From Acetobacter sp. 46_36 (lineage in GTDB: Bacteria > Pseudomonadota > Alphaproteobacteria > RF32 > CAG-239), in NCBI GenBank assembly GCA_001917135.1, contig MNTT01000013.1, forward strand, positions 290,460 through 328,227: a DNA stretch of 37,768 nt. Direction: 5' to 3'. Shown piece by piece: positions 6,894 to 15,568 of the stretch. The position numbers were made by a program, and so were the translations under genes. Numbering within the stretch: position 1 is the stretch's first letter; each line of letters starts with the position of its first letter. The notes under the pieces were generated by a model, which was not told the origin of the DNA, did not search any database, and saw only the letters and a program-made list of their open reading frames with translations.

Positions 6894-7811
6894 ATGAGGA
6901 TAAGAAACTTTTTAGTGCATACGGCGGCGTGTTTTATTCCGAACCGGGAGAGGCGAAAAGCTTTCCGCCGGCGTTACCGGCAGCCGGATGCAACGGAGCT
7001 GCTGCGGCGCCGGGTGGCAGTTCTGGAAGATACACTGAAAGAGAAAAAAAGCGGGAATGACAATAGAACAGACCTGTTGTCCAGAATAGAATTGTTGGAA
7101 CAGGAAGAACTTTGCCGTAAAAAAAGAATTCAGCAGGTAACGGCGGAAAAGGCAAGAAACAGTATACAGGACTTTGGCAAGAACAACAGATTTGTTTTAA
7201 TTCATGAAGACGGCCATGAGGAATATAATCCTCAAATAGAAGGGTTGACTGTTATTTTTTACGGTAATGACAATCGTGTAGAACTCCACGCTCCCATAAA
7301 GTTTATAAATTGCCGTTTTAAATTAGGCGACAGGGCGGAAATTGTCATTCAGAAGACCCGCTATAATATCTGTGATGTCTTTGTTGATGCACCGATGAAA
7401 CCGGGGAACAAATTAATTATCGGGGAAAATTTTTCTTGCGGCCATACGGTTTTTTATTTGGGAGAAGCCCCCGGAGTCTGTATTAAAATAGGAAACGACT
7501 GTATGTTTTCGGTACAAAATTTTTTCCGCCCGGGTGACGGACATAAAATTACGCAACAAGGCCAAACCGAGCAAATTAATGTTCCGAAAGATATTGTTTT
7601 GGGTAACCATGTCTGGCTGGGTATGCGCAATATGATATTAAAAGGAACGGTAATTCCCGACAATTGCGTTATTGCCACATCGTCTGTGGTTAATAAGGTT
7701 TTTACAGCTAAAAATTGTATTATAGGGGGGGGTACCCGCCAAGGTTTTAAAGCATGGCGTGGAATGGCACAGGTAGGAGAGAGACTGTTTTTGCCGTTTG
7801 GTATATCTTGA
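6894..7811 (+). CDS. hexapeptide-repeat (left-handed beta-helix) acyltransferase
   Basis: A 305-residue protein, probably an O- or N-acetyltransferase decorating the surface glycan with acetyl-CoA as donor. The N-terminus (MRIRNFLVHTAACFIPNRERRKAFRRRY) is a basic amphipathic segment seen on many polysaccharide-locus proteins. A charged coiled-coil-like stretch follows, then beta-strand repeats and the diagnostic IVLGNHVWLGMRNMILKGTVIPDNCVIATSSVV near the C-terminus (about residues 235-270). The ATG at 6894 is preferred because AGGGG lies 9 bases ahead; an in-frame ATG at 6867 has a weaker site. Base composition begins to fall inside this gene. Confidence 0.85.
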   Translation: MRIRNFLVHTAACFIPNRERRKAFRRRYRQPDATELLRRRVAVLEDTLKEKKSGNDNRTDLLSRIELLEQEELCRKKRIQQVTAEKARNSIQDFGKNNRFVLIHEDGHEEYNPQIEGLTVIFYGNDNRVELHAPIKFINCRFKLGDRAEIVIQKTRYNICDVFVDAPMKPGNKLIIGENFSCGHTVFYLGEAPGVCIKIGNDCMFSVQNFFRPGDGHKITQQGQTEQINVPKDIVLGNHVWLGMRNMILKGTVIPDNCVIATSSVVNKVFTAKNCIIGGGTRQGFKAWRGMAQVGERLFLPFGIS

Positions 7812-7845
7812 CTGCGGCAGTCTGAAATATTTAATTGGTGGTGTT

Positions 7846-9093
7846 ATGTACTTATTTGAAAAAAAACAGAGAAAGAAAAAAGTGCTGCTTTGTATTGATA
7901 AAGATCAGATGCAGCCTTATGATTACAAGCTTCCGTCATTTGAGGGGCTTGCCGGCATGGGGGGAAACAGCGGCAATAACGTTTTTCAGTTCGGTATGCA
8001 GAAGGTGATGTTGTCGCCGTATGTTGACGTGGATGTGTGCACGACGTTTTTATCCCGAACGGACGAGTTTCTTAAGGATGCGGATCGGATTAACGAGAAA
8101 TATGATGCGTTGGTTACGTTTCCGGCCAATGTATTGGGAACCTATGCCAAAGAGCATGGGCTGCGGCGTTGGGCGCATGCGGTTAAGAAAATTAAAAAGC
8201 CGTTTCATTTTATCGGAGTGGGAGCCCAATCCGATTATTTATATCATACGGATTTTGTTGAAGACATCCGGCAGGAGGGCTGCGACTTTATCGGGAGTAT
8301 ACTGGATACAGGAGGCATGATTTCGCTGCGCGGTTATTTTACGGCGGAAGTTGTTAAAAAGCTTGGATTTTCGGACAGTGACTTTACGGTAACCGGCTGC
8401 CCGTCCCTGTTTATGAACGGGCGCAATCTGGTTATAGTCCCGCAGGATATTGTGCAAAGCGAGCTCAAGCCGGTGTTGAACGGAACACATTTCTGGTTTG
8501 ACGAGAGATTTCATGTTTACTTTCATCAATATCCAAATTCTGTTTTTGTGGATCAGGACGTCTTATACCGTCTGCTGCTGCGACAAGAAGAAATTCCCCA
8601 GACCCTGGGAATGGAGCTGCCGCATCTGCGCAACGGCCTCTTTGCGACTTTGTACAATCAGAAGCGGCTTCGAATTTACGGCGATTATCTGGCATGGGAT
8701 GAGGATTTAAAAAACAGCGGGTTTAATTTTTCCATAGGCGGTCGCATCCACGGCAATATCGTGTCTTTGCTGGCGGGGATTCCTGCTTTTATCGACGGGC
8801 ATGATTCGAGGGTTATGGAATTGGCGGAATATTTTAGCATACCGTGTGTACATATGTCGGAACCGGAAGATTTGTTTGATATTTATTCGCGGCTTGATTA
8901 TGGACAGTTTAATCGTTCGTTTGCTCAAAAATATGATATTTTTGCAGAGTTTATGAAACGTGCCGGGCTGCCTTTTTGGGATGACGAACGTTTCATAAAT
9001 GAACGTGTCAGCCGTGTAAGATGTCAATATCCGCCGATGGAATTCGGCCGAGAGATGTTTATTGACGCCTTAACCAAGTATGCTCAAAAATAG
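7846..9093 (+). CDS. polysaccharide pyruvyl transferase family protein
   Basis: A 415-residue protein with the family's C-terminal signature FSIGGRIHGNIVSLLAGIPAF (around residues 295-315) followed by DSRVMELAEYF. HFIGVGAQSD and MISLRGYFTAEVVKKLG earlier match the N-terminal half. It is predicted to transfer pyruvate from phosphoenolpyruvate to a sugar as a ketal, giving an acidic glycan. The ATG at 7846 is chosen; an in-frame GTG at 7798 would overlap the preceding gene. No strong ribosome site is visible at either. Confidence 0.85.
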   Translation: MYLFEKKQRKKKVLLCIDKDQMQPYDYKLPSFEGLAGMGGNSGNNVFQFGMQKVMLSPYVDVDVCTTFLSRTDEFLKDADRINEKYDALVTFPANVLGTYAKEHGLRRWAHAVKKIKKPFHFIGVGAQSDYLYHTDFVEDIRQEGCDFIGSILDTGGMISLRGYFTAEVVKKLGFSDSDFTVTGCPSLFMNGRNLVIVPQDIVQSELKPVLNGTHFWFDERFHVYFHQYPNSVFVDQDVLYRLLLRQEEIPQTLGMELPHLRNGLFATLYNQKRLRIYGDYLAWDEDLKNSGFNFSIGGRIHGNIVSLLAGIPAFIDGHDSRVMELAEYFSIPCVHMSEPEDLFDIYSRLDYGQFNRSFAQKYDIFAEFMKRAGLPFWDDERFINERVSRVRCQYPPMEFGREMFIDALTKYAQK

Positions 9094-9103
9094 GAGAAAA
9101 TTT

Positions 9104-11059
9104 ATGAAAGAAAAGATTATCCCGATAACGTTTTCGGTTGATGACAATTATGTTAAGCATGCCGCGACGGTTATGGTTTCCATCCTGTCAAACTCGGACA
9201 GCAGCTATACGTATGAGTTTATCGTCTTTGACAACGGCATAAAAGAGGCAACGAAGGAACTTCTGCGAAAGGTTATTTCCAGATACGGCAACGCACGGGT
9301 GAAATTTATCGACATCCGCGACAAGACGGCGGGTTTTCTGACGACAAACATTAAGACGTCGGCAATATTTGACAGGCTGTTTATCCCGGAGGTTTTGAAG
9401 GAATATAAGAAGATAATCCAGTTAGACGCGGACATGGTGGTTCTGGGAGACATTTCCAGGCTTTTTAACGAGGATACGGGCAATTGTTATATCGGGTGCG
9501 TCCAGGATCGTTTTGTCCGGCAGCATATCAGCGACAGAGATACGGTCTGGCTGCGCGACGTCGAAGGGCTGAAAGGGTATGACTGGGCGTCTTATACGCG
9601 GGATTATCTGAAAATGAAACACCCCGAAAATTATTTTAACGCCGGAATGATGCTGATGAATTTGGAACTGATGCGGAAAGATAAAATTTCTCCTAAACTG
9701 GTGGCGTATTTGCTGGAACACCAGCCGCTCGCCCTGTGCGACCAGGACGTTTTGAATGCGGTTATCGGCGATAAGAAGAAGCTGCTTTCGCCGCGATGGA
9801 ATTTTGTCATCGACTATTCCATTCTGCATCCCGGCGATGCATATTCAAGGGAAGGGCGGGAGCATCCGTACATCCTGCATCGCAAACTCTGGGACGGGCA
9901 TTTTCTGCGCGGGTACAGCGAATATTACTACCAGTACCTTCCCGAAGAATTCGGCAACCTGCAAAGAAGGAAGACGGAAACCGTCAGCCCGCGCGACATT
10001 ACGTTTGTGTGTACCGGAAAAATCATCGGCAAGGGGCGGTATGCGACGGCCAGGTCGCTGCGTTCGGTACGAAAGTATTTTCCCGAAGCCGAAATTGTCC
10101 TGTCTACATGGGAAGGGGAAGACCTCTCCGGGCTTGACGGGCTGTATGACCGTCTGGTACTGAATAAGAAAATGGAACCGGAATATTCGGCGCATTTGGA
10201 AAGCTGTCCGTGGAAAGCGCCTAATACTTACGATTTGCAGCAATATTCCGTCAATCGCGGGCTGAAGGCGTGCCGGACAAAATACGCGGTGCGGTGGCGG
10301 ACGGATTTTGTATTGCAAAACGGCGATTTTTTGAAAAATTACAATACATTCAACCGGCTTTTTGACATGTATGAAGCGGATTGCAGAATTTTTGAGCAGA
10401 GGGTACTGATTCATAAGACTCTGACAGTTAATCCGCATGCGCCGGATCTGGCCTTTGCGCAACATCCGGCAGACCTTTTCCATTTCGGGCTGACGGAAGA
10501 TTTGCTCAGGCTGTGGGACGGACGGCCAATGCCCGAAGGCGTGTATGATTTCTTTTGCAGAGGCGCGGGGCAGCCTAATCCATGCCGTTTCGCCAGCAGG
10601 TATATCATAGAACAGTATTTGTGGGTTGCGCTGCTGGAAAAAGCAGGAAAGGCTGCGGCCGTTCCGGAATATTATCTGGCGACGTCGCCCCGGCTGAAAG
10701 AACTGACGGATCGTTTTTTTGTTTCCAATTTCCTGATATTTGATCAAAAAATGCTGGGAGCCGTTTCAAAGTTCGACAAAATGCAGCGCAAGCAGCAGTA
10801 TCGCTTTTTCTCGTTCAGGCATTTTTGCAACGAGTATACGGAGCATGTTGACCGGCATAATGACAAAGTCAAGGATATTCTGAAGCTGTATGCGTATAAA
10901 GATACGTTAAAAGCGCTGCGAAGAGATTTCGGCGCGCCGTTTGTCTGTGCGGGGCGCAAAATCCTTCCGGTGCTGCGCTGGGCGGCGCTTCCGATACGGG
11001 TATTCTGGTATCTGGCCAAATATGGCAAGAGAAATTTTCTTTTGCGGCGGAAACTTTGA
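9104..11059 (+). CDS. GT8 glycosyltransferase fused to a WavE-like domain
   Basis: A 651-residue bifunctional glycosyltransferase. Residues about 5-285 are family GT8: FSVDDNYVKHAATVMVSI, the DxD motif in QLDADMVVLGDI (108-110), NAGMMLMNL (179-187) and CDQDVLNAV. Residues about 299-600 resemble WavE, a lipopolysaccharide core enzyme: FVCTGKIIGKGRYATARSLRSV, LSTWEGEDLSGLD and KYAVRWRTDF. AGGAG precedes the ATG at 9104, preferred to a leucine-region ATG at 9080. The C-terminus carries a hydrophobic and basic segment that may associate with membrane. The stop overlaps the next gene as TGATG. Confidence 0.85.
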   Translation: MKEKIIPITFSVDDNYVKHAATVMVSILSNSDSSYTYEFIVFDNGIKEATKELLRKVISRYGNARVKFIDIRDKTAGFLTTNIKTSAIFDRLFIPEVLKEYKKIIQLDADMVVLGDISRLFNEDTGNCYIGCVQDRFVRQHISDRDTVWLRDVEGLKGYDWASYTRDYLKMKHPENYFNAGMMLMNLELMRKDKISPKLVAYLLEHQPLALCDQDVLNAVIGDKKKLLSPRWNFVIDYSILHPGDAYSREGREHPYILHRKLWDGHFLRGYSEYYYQYLPEEFGNLQRRKTETVSPRDITFVCTGKIIGKGRYATARSLRSVRKYFPEAEIVLSTWEGEDLSGLDGLYDRLVLNKKMEPEYSAHLESCPWKAPNTYDLQQYSVNRGLKACRTKYAVRWRTDFVLQNGDFLKNYNTFNRLFDMYEADCRIFEQRVLIHKTLTVNPHAPDLAFAQHPADLFHFGLTEDLLRLWDGRPMPEGVYDFFCRGAGQPNPCRFASRYIIEQYLWVALLEKAGKAAAVPEYYLATSPRLKELTDRFFVSNFLIFDQKMLGAVSKFDKMQRKQQYRFFSFRHFCNEYTEHVDRHNDKVKDILKLYAYKDTLKALRRDFGAPFVCAGRKILPVLRWAALPIRVFWYLAKYGKRNFLLRRKL

Positions 11060-12207
11060 TGGAAATAAAATTTTCAGACATTACGGTCGTGGTGCATGGA
11101 GCCGTGTATGAGGGGATTACGGTACGGGCGGTTGAGAGCGTGCGGCGGTTTCTGCCGGGGGCGCGGGTGGTCTTTGCGACGTGCGTGCCGGGCGGTGTGC
11201 CGGATGGCGGCGCAGATGCCGGAGCGAAAGGGCGCGGAGCGGCAGAGGCAGGAGCCGGAGCGAAAAGGTATGGGGCGGCAGAGGCCGGAGCCGGGGCGTC
11301 GTTGCCGTGTGCCGGAAGCAGGGAAACTGCAATACCGGACGTCGGTGCCGACGAGGTTGTGGCGGTTCCGGATCCGGGCGGATTTGCCTATGCCGAACGT
11401 CCGGGAGAGAAAATCAACAACGTTAACCGCCAGATTGCCAATACGGCAGCGGGGCTGAAAAAGGTGCGGACGCCGTATGCCCTGAAGCTGCGTTCCGACT
11501 TTTTGCTGACGGGCAATGGTTTTCTGCGGTATTTTGACGCTTTTCCGGCGGCGGACGAGGCATACCGCGCATTCGGGCATAAGCTGCTTGCCTGCTGCTA
11601 TTTTGCGCGCAACCCGCGGTCGGATATGCCGTTTCCGTTTCATCCGTCGGATCTGGCGTTTTTCGGGCGGACGGAAGATTTGCTGCGGCTCTATGACATT
11701 CCGCTGATGACGCGGGAACAGGCCTATTGGAACCGGCAGGACAGGCATCAGTACCAGTATGTGCCCGAACAGTATCTGTTTATCAACTGTCTTAAACGCG
11801 GCGGATTTGCACCGGAGTGCGGCTTTTACAACGACTGCCGGGAAGCGGGCGTGGCGCAGACGGAGCGTTTTTTCGCGTCCGATTTCATATTCCTGACGTT
11901 TGAGCAGTTTAACCTGCGGCCGACGAAAGCGACTTTTGACATGGCGGTACATCCGAATGCGTTTCGCAGCTGTTATACGCATATCGAGTGGCGGCGGCTG
12001 TACCGGGATTATGTGGATGCGGCGCACGTTGTGCCGGAGCGGGACGAAGAGCGCGAAAAAATCGAGCGGCTGTACCGGAGATACCGCAAATACCGGTTTG
12101 TCAGCAACGTCTGCGCGCTGTTTTTCCGGCATAAGGGAAAGCGGCGGCAGGTGCGCAATGCGGTGCTGGAATATTTTCTGGGGAGAGGGCAGGCGGAAAA
12201 AGCCTGA
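11059..12207 (+). CDS. WavE-like glycosyltransferase with in-frame repeat insertion
   Basis: A 382-residue WavE-like protein: TVVVHGAVYEGITVRAVESVRRFLPGARVVFAT at the N-terminus, then NNVNRQIANTAAGLKKVRTPYALKLRSDFLL carrying the RSD motif. It probably adds a sugar to the same glycan as its paralogous neighbour. Residues about 50-95, Gly/Ala-rich with two AAEAGAGA copies, interrupt the conserved region and are encoded by the 30/36-bp G-rich repeat (11206-11300); they look like an expansion tolerated in frame. It is the last gene of the operon and no terminator is visible directly after it. Confidence 0.8.
   Translation: MEIKFSDITVVVHGAVYEGITVRAVESVRRFLPGARVVFATCVPGGVPDGGADAGAKGRGAAEAGAGAKRYGAAEAGAGASLPCAGSRETAIPDVGADEVVAVPDPGGFAYAERPGEKINNVNRQIANTAAGLKKVRTPYALKLRSDFLLTGNGFLRYFDAFPAADEAYRAFGHKLLACCYFARNPRSDMPFPFHPSDLAFFGRTEDLLRLYDIPLMTREQAYWNRQDRHQYQYVPEQYLFINCLKRGGFAPECGFYNDCREAGVAQTERFFASDFIFLTFEQFNLRPTKATFDMAVHPNAFRSCYTHIEWRRLYRDYVDAAHVVPERDEEREKIERLYRRYRKYRFVSNVCALFFRHKGKRRQVRNAVLEYFLGRGQAEKA
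11206..11300. repeat. 30/36-bp G-rich repeat inside a coding region
   Basis: Units starting GCAGATGCCGGAGCG or GCAGAGGCCGGAGCC recur 30 and then 36 bp apart, keeping the reading frame of the WavE-like gene. The same unit with a 30-bp period is intergenic at 2149-2235. Confidence 0.8.
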
Positions 12208-12334
12208 TGCGGCGCGGCGGTTTCGGGGCGGATACGGACGGCGGCGCCGGGAACGAAGGCGGCGGAGAGAAAATATTTTTTTGACGCCAATCTAATATGT
12301 TATGAAAAAATGTGCAAAAATATGAAAAAAATGC

Positions 12335-12363
12335 TTTACAATAAAAAAACAATGCGCTATTAA
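12335..12363 (+). promoter_or_regulatory. sigma70 promoter of tRNA-Arg
   Basis: TTTACA (12335-12340) and TATTAA (12358-12363) are 17 bases apart, in an A-rich stretch ending about 13 bases ahead of the mature tRNA 5' end. Confidence 0.6.
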
Positions 12364-12376
12364 AAGCTCTGTTGAC

Positions 12377-12453
12377 GCACTCGTAGCTCAACTGGATAGA
12401 GCATCTGACTACGGATCAGAAGGTTGTGAGTTCGAACCCCGCCGAGTGCACCA
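12377..12453 (+). tRNA. tRNA-Arg(ACG)
   Basis: A complete 77-nt cloverleaf. The acceptor stem GCACTCG pairs perfectly with CGAGTGC, the D-arm is GCTC...GAGC, the anticodon stem is TCTGA/TCAGA with loop CTACGGA giving anticodon ACG, the T-loop is TTCGAAC, and CCA is encoded at 12451-12453. ACG reads CGN arginine codons after A34 deamination. A terminator follows directly. It marks the end of the polysaccharide operon. Confidence 0.97.
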
Positions 12454-12460
12454 GTTTTAA

Positions 12461-12489
12461 GCCCTCTCTTTGGAGAGGGCTTTAGTTTT
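12461..12489 (+). terminator. Rho-independent terminator of tRNA-Arg
   Basis: GCCCTCTC (12461-12468) pairs with GAGAGGGC (12473-12480) around a 4-base loop, followed by TTTAGTTTT. Confidence 0.9.
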
Positions 12490-12574
12490 GCCTGAACGGA
12501 AGAGGAAGATACCATAGCAAGTGCGATTGCTTGCTATGGAGAGGGCTTTAGTTTTGCCTGAACGGGAGAGGAAG
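12471..12574. repeat. 38-bp direct repeat flanking a hairpin, after tRNA-Arg
   Basis: The right arm of the terminator and the 30 bases after it (12471-12508) recur at 12537-12574 with a single mismatch. Between them is a perfect 10-bp stem, CCATAGCAAG/CTTGCTATGG (12512-12539, 8-base loop), which sits ahead of the copied TTTAGTTTT and could act as a second terminator. The rest of the gap to 12754 holds a doubled 14-mer, GTTGCGGGCTTAAT (12627-12654), and a promoter. Confidence 0.8.
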
Positions 12575-12681
12575 GGCAGAAAAAGAAGGGGAGAAAACGC
12601 AGCGTCGGGGTTGCGGTGCGGCGGAGGTTGCGGGCTTAATGTTGCGGGCTTAATATTATGGGTATAAGGCTTAAATAGAGG

Positions 12682-12709
12682 TTGCCAAGCGGGGAACGGA
12701 CTGTATATT
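12682..12709 (+). promoter_or_regulatory. predicted sigma70 promoter of mrcA
   Basis: TTGCCA (12682-12687) and TATATT (12704-12709) are 16 bases apart and about 45 bases ahead of the mrcA start. Confidence 0.5.
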
Positions 12710-12754
12710 TATAAAGATTTTTCAGGACGACTCTATTGTTTTGCGGATGTTTTA

Positions 12755-15160
12755 ATGTATAAGCTTTTGGTGAATTTGGTCAGTTTCGGGCTGCTGATGG
12801 CAGTGTTGCTGTTTGCGGGCATTTTTATTTGGTTTAAAACGGCCGGGTTTGATATTCCCGACTATACGAAGCTGGCAACATACGAGCCGCCGGTTACGAC
12901 GCGCCTGTATGCCGGCGACGGGCAGGTGCTGATGGAATATGCGGCAGAGAAGCGCATTTTCGTGCCGGAGGATAAAATTCCCGAGCGGGTCAAGCAGGCT
13001 TTTATCGCTGCCGAAGACAAGCATTTTTATTCGCATCCGGGGATAGATCTGCTGGGGATTACGCGCGCGGTATTTACGAATGTTGTCAATTATGCCAAAG
13101 GCAAACGGCTGGTCGGGGCGTCGACGATTACGCAGCAGGTGGCGAAAAACTTTCTGCTTTCTTCGGAGCGGTCGCTTATCCGCAAAATCAAGGAGGCCAT
13201 TCTGGCGTACCGCATCAGCAACGCATTTTCCAAAGAGCACGTTCTGGAGCTGTATCTGAACGAGATTTACCTCGGCAATCGGGCATACGGCGTGGCGGCG
13301 GCGGCTCTCAATTATTTCAACAAATCGCTGGCGGAGCTGACGCTTGAAGAAACCGCCTATCTGGCGGCGCTGCCGAAAGGGCCGAACAACTACAATCCCA
13401 AAAAGCGTTATGACGCGGCGATTGCGCGGCGCAACTGGGTTATCGGGCGTATGGCGGAAGACGGGTACGTGAGCAGGGAAGAGGCCGAGGCGGCGCAGAA
13501 AAAGCCGCTGGTAACGGTGGAGCGGAAATTCGGATATCTGAAAGACGGCGAGTATTTCAGCGACGAGGTGCGGCGCGTTATTTCCAAGAGCCTCGGCGAA
13601 GATGCGGTGTTTGAAGGCGGGCTGATGGTGCGCACGACAATTGACCCGGCGCTGCAGCAGCTGGCGACCAAAGTGTTCCGGCGCGGACTGCTCAATTATG
13701 ACCGGCGGCACGGGTTCCGCGGGGCAACGGCACGGATAGACCTTAACGGCGACTATAAGGACGCATTGAAAAAAACGGTTTTGCCGGCAGGTGCGGAAAA
13801 AAGCTGGCAAAAGGCGGTCGTGCTTTCGGCAGGCGCCGCGGAAGCCAGGATTGAAACCGAAAGCGGCAAACAGGGAACCATCGGGCTGAAGAGTCTGGCG
13901 TGGGCACGCAAGGCGCTCAAAGACCAGCGGGTCAGCGAGGCGCCGAAAAAGGCGTTCGACGTGTTGGCGAAAGGCGACGTGATTTATGTCGAGGAAGCCA
14001 AAAACGGCGCGTTTGAGCTGCGGCAGGTGCCGAACGTCGAGGGGGCGATGGTGGTGATGGATCCGCACAACGGCAAGGTGCTGGCGATGGTCGGCGGCTT
14101 TTCGTTTGCCAAATCGCAGTTTAACCGCGCGACACAGGCCTACCGCCAGACGGGGTCGACGTTTAAGCCGGTCGTCTATGCGGCGGCGCTGGAACTCGGC
14201 TATTCGCCGACGGATTTAATTTTGGACGCGCCGTTTGTGCTCGACCAGGGGCCGGGGCTGCCGCTGTGGAAGCCTTCCAACTATTCCAAAGGGTTTTCGG
14301 GGCTGACGACGCTGCGGCAGGGAATCGAAAAATCAAAGAACCTGATGACGGTGCGGCTGGCACAGGACGTCGGCATGGACAAGGTGGCGGCGATGGCGAA
14401 ACGCCTCGGCGTGGACGATAACCTGCCGCAGCTGCTTTCGATGTCGCTGGGTGCGGACGACACGCGTTTGGTCGACATGATAACGGCGTATGCGGTGTTC
14501 GTCAACGGCGGGAAAAAGGTTACGCCGTATCTGATTGAGCAGATTCAGGACCGTTACGGCAAGAGTTTGTATAAAAACAATGACAGCCACTGTATCGGCT
14601 GCAAAGCGGCGCATTTTGACCCGGCAGCGCCGGTGCCGGAAATTACCGATGACCGCGAGCGGGTATTGGACGAGCTGACGGCGTATCAGATGGTGTCCAT
14701 CTTGCAGGGCGTGGTACAGCGCGGAACCGGGGCAAGGCTGGCGCAGCTGGGCAAAAATCTGGCGGGCAAGACCGGTACGACGAACGACACTAAGGACGCG
14801 TGGTTTATCGGCTTTTCACCGGATATGGTCGCGGGCGTGTATATCGGCTTTGACGAGCCGCGGACGCTCGGACGGGTAGAAACCGGTGCGGCGGCGGCAT
14901 TGCCGGTGTTTTACGATTTTATGAAAGAGGCGCTGAAAGACAAGCCGAACCTCGAATTCCGCGTGCCGAAAGGAATCCGTTTCGTCCGCGTGAACCCGAA
15001 GACGGGACGCCCGGCCACGCTGGATGACCGGGTGGTCATTACCGAAGCGCTGAAGCCTGATTTTGACTTTAACAATACGCAGAGGGTTATCGGCGACGAC
15101 GGCAGGTCGATGTTGGACGATAAGAGCGAAGAGGCGTTCGGGCTGGGTTCCGAGTACTAA
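12755..15160 (+). CDS. mrcA: penicillin-binding protein 1A, bifunctional class A
   Basis: An 801-residue peptidoglycan synthase anchored in the inner membrane with a periplasmic body. It has one N-terminal transmembrane helix (about 5-27). The glycosyltransferase domain carries EDKHFYSHPG with catalytic E87, plus GASTITQQVAKN. The transpeptidase domain has TGSTFK (S468), SKN (527-529) and KTGT (672-675). It polymerises glycan strands from lipid II and cross-links stems; the length matches proteobacterial PBP1A. A Cys pair (HCIGCKAAHF) lies between the SKN and KTG motifs. No strong ribosome site is seen before ATG 12755, but the helix starts right there. The stop TAA falls within the left end of a palindromic element. 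Confidence 0.95.
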   Translation: MYKLLVNLVSFGLLMAVLLFAGIFIWFKTAGFDIPDYTKLATYEPPVTTRLYAGDGQVLMEYAAEKRIFVPEDKIPERVKQAFIAAEDKHFYSHPGIDLLGITRAVFTNVVNYAKGKRLVGASTITQQVAKNFLLSSERSLIRKIKEAILAYRISNAFSKEHVLELYLNEIYLGNRAYGVAAAALNYFNKSLAELTLEETAYLAALPKGPNNYNPKKRYDAAIARRNWVIGRMAEDGYVSREEAEAAQKKPLVTVERKFGYLKDGEYFSDEVRRVISKSLGEDAVFEGGLMVRTTIDPALQQLATKVFRRGLLNYDRRHGFRGATARIDLNGDYKDALKKTVLPAGAEKSWQKAVVLSAGAAEARIETESGKQGTIGLKSLAWARKALKDQRVSEAPKKAFDVLAKGDVIYVEEAKNGAFELRQVPNVEGAMVVMDPHNGKVLAMVGGFSFAKSQFNRATQAYRQTGSTFKPVVYAAALELGYSPTDLILDAPFVLDQGPGLPLWKPSNYSKGFSGLTTLRQGIEKSKNLMTVRLAQDVGMDKVAAMAKRLGVDDNLPQLLSMSLGADDTRLVDMITAYAVFVNGGKKVTPYLIEQIQDRYGKSLYKNNDSHCIGCKAAHFDPAAPVPEITDDRERVLDELTAYQMVSILQGVVQRGTGARLAQLGKNLAGKTGTTNDTKDAWFIGFSPDMVAGVYIGFDEPRTLGRVETGAAAALPVFYDFMKEALKDKPNLEFRVPKGIRFVRVNPKTGRPATLDDRVVITEALKPDFDFNNTQRVIGDDGRSMLDDKSEEAFGLGSEY

Positions 15161-15398
15161 AGGGGAAAATTTTGCGATTGAGTTCGCAGGAGGAGGCCGC
15201 TCGGCAGAGCGGTCATGTACCTTTATGTACACACCCGCTCTTTGGCAGGCTCCTGCGGTTCACTCACAAAATTTATACCATGATGCGGGCAACAGGCCGG
15301 ATGGAGCTCCACATCGTTGCATCGTGTACGCCAAAGTACACTCGTGTTCCTCGGGAGACATTCGCTTCTATCCATCGCAAATTTCCCCTCTTTAGGGG
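15161..15398. repeat. palindromic MITE-like element after mrcA
   Basis: AGGGGAAAATTTTGCGAT (15161-15178) is mirrored, less two bases, by ATCGCAAATTTCCCCT (15374-15389), forming ends of a roughly 230-bp element. Inside is a nested hairpin (CGCAGGAG at 15185-15192 with CTCCTGCG at 15250-15257, then GAGCGG/CCGCTC, then TGTAC/GTACA), and a second small stem GTGTAC/GTACAC (15324-15341). CCCCTCTTTAGGGG at the right end forms one more stem. No coding capacity is evident. It resembles a non-autonomous element or a complex repetitive extragenic palindrome. Confidence 0.6.
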
Positions 15399-15463
15399 AG
15401 AGTGCGGCGGTGTTCGGGCTGCGGCGTGGTGAAATTCCGGCAGCGGGACGGCGATGTTTTCTG

Positions 15464-15492
15464 TTGACAAAAACGGGCGGGCGGCGTAAGGT
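15464..15492 (+). promoter_or_regulatory. predicted promoter of the U32 gene
   Basis: TTGACA (15464-15469) is followed after 17 bases by TAAGGT (15487-15492). The -35 is consensus and the -10 is weak. It lies about 75 bases ahead of the U32 start, just past the palindromic element. Confidence 0.5.
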
Positions 15493-15568
15493 CGTTTGCA
15501 AACGGAAGCGCACGGCGAAAGCGCTTTGGCGGCATATGCCGCAATACGGCAGAAACAAGGAAACTATC

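Noticed and set aside
11059..12207. The Gly/Ala-rich block read as a frameshift in the WavE-like gene.
   Set aside because: The frame is unbroken on both sides and the block is explained by repeat units whose length is a multiple of three.
12377..12453. tRNA-Arg as the attachment site of the AT-rich island.
   Set aside because: No second copy of the tRNA 3' end was found in the window, and the island begins about 6.7 kb further on with ordinary genes between.
12752..14068. Long open frame on the minus strand opposite mrcA.
   Set aside because: It is Arg/His-rich with no family features, and mirrors the GC-rich coding pattern of the well-supported PBP1A gene.
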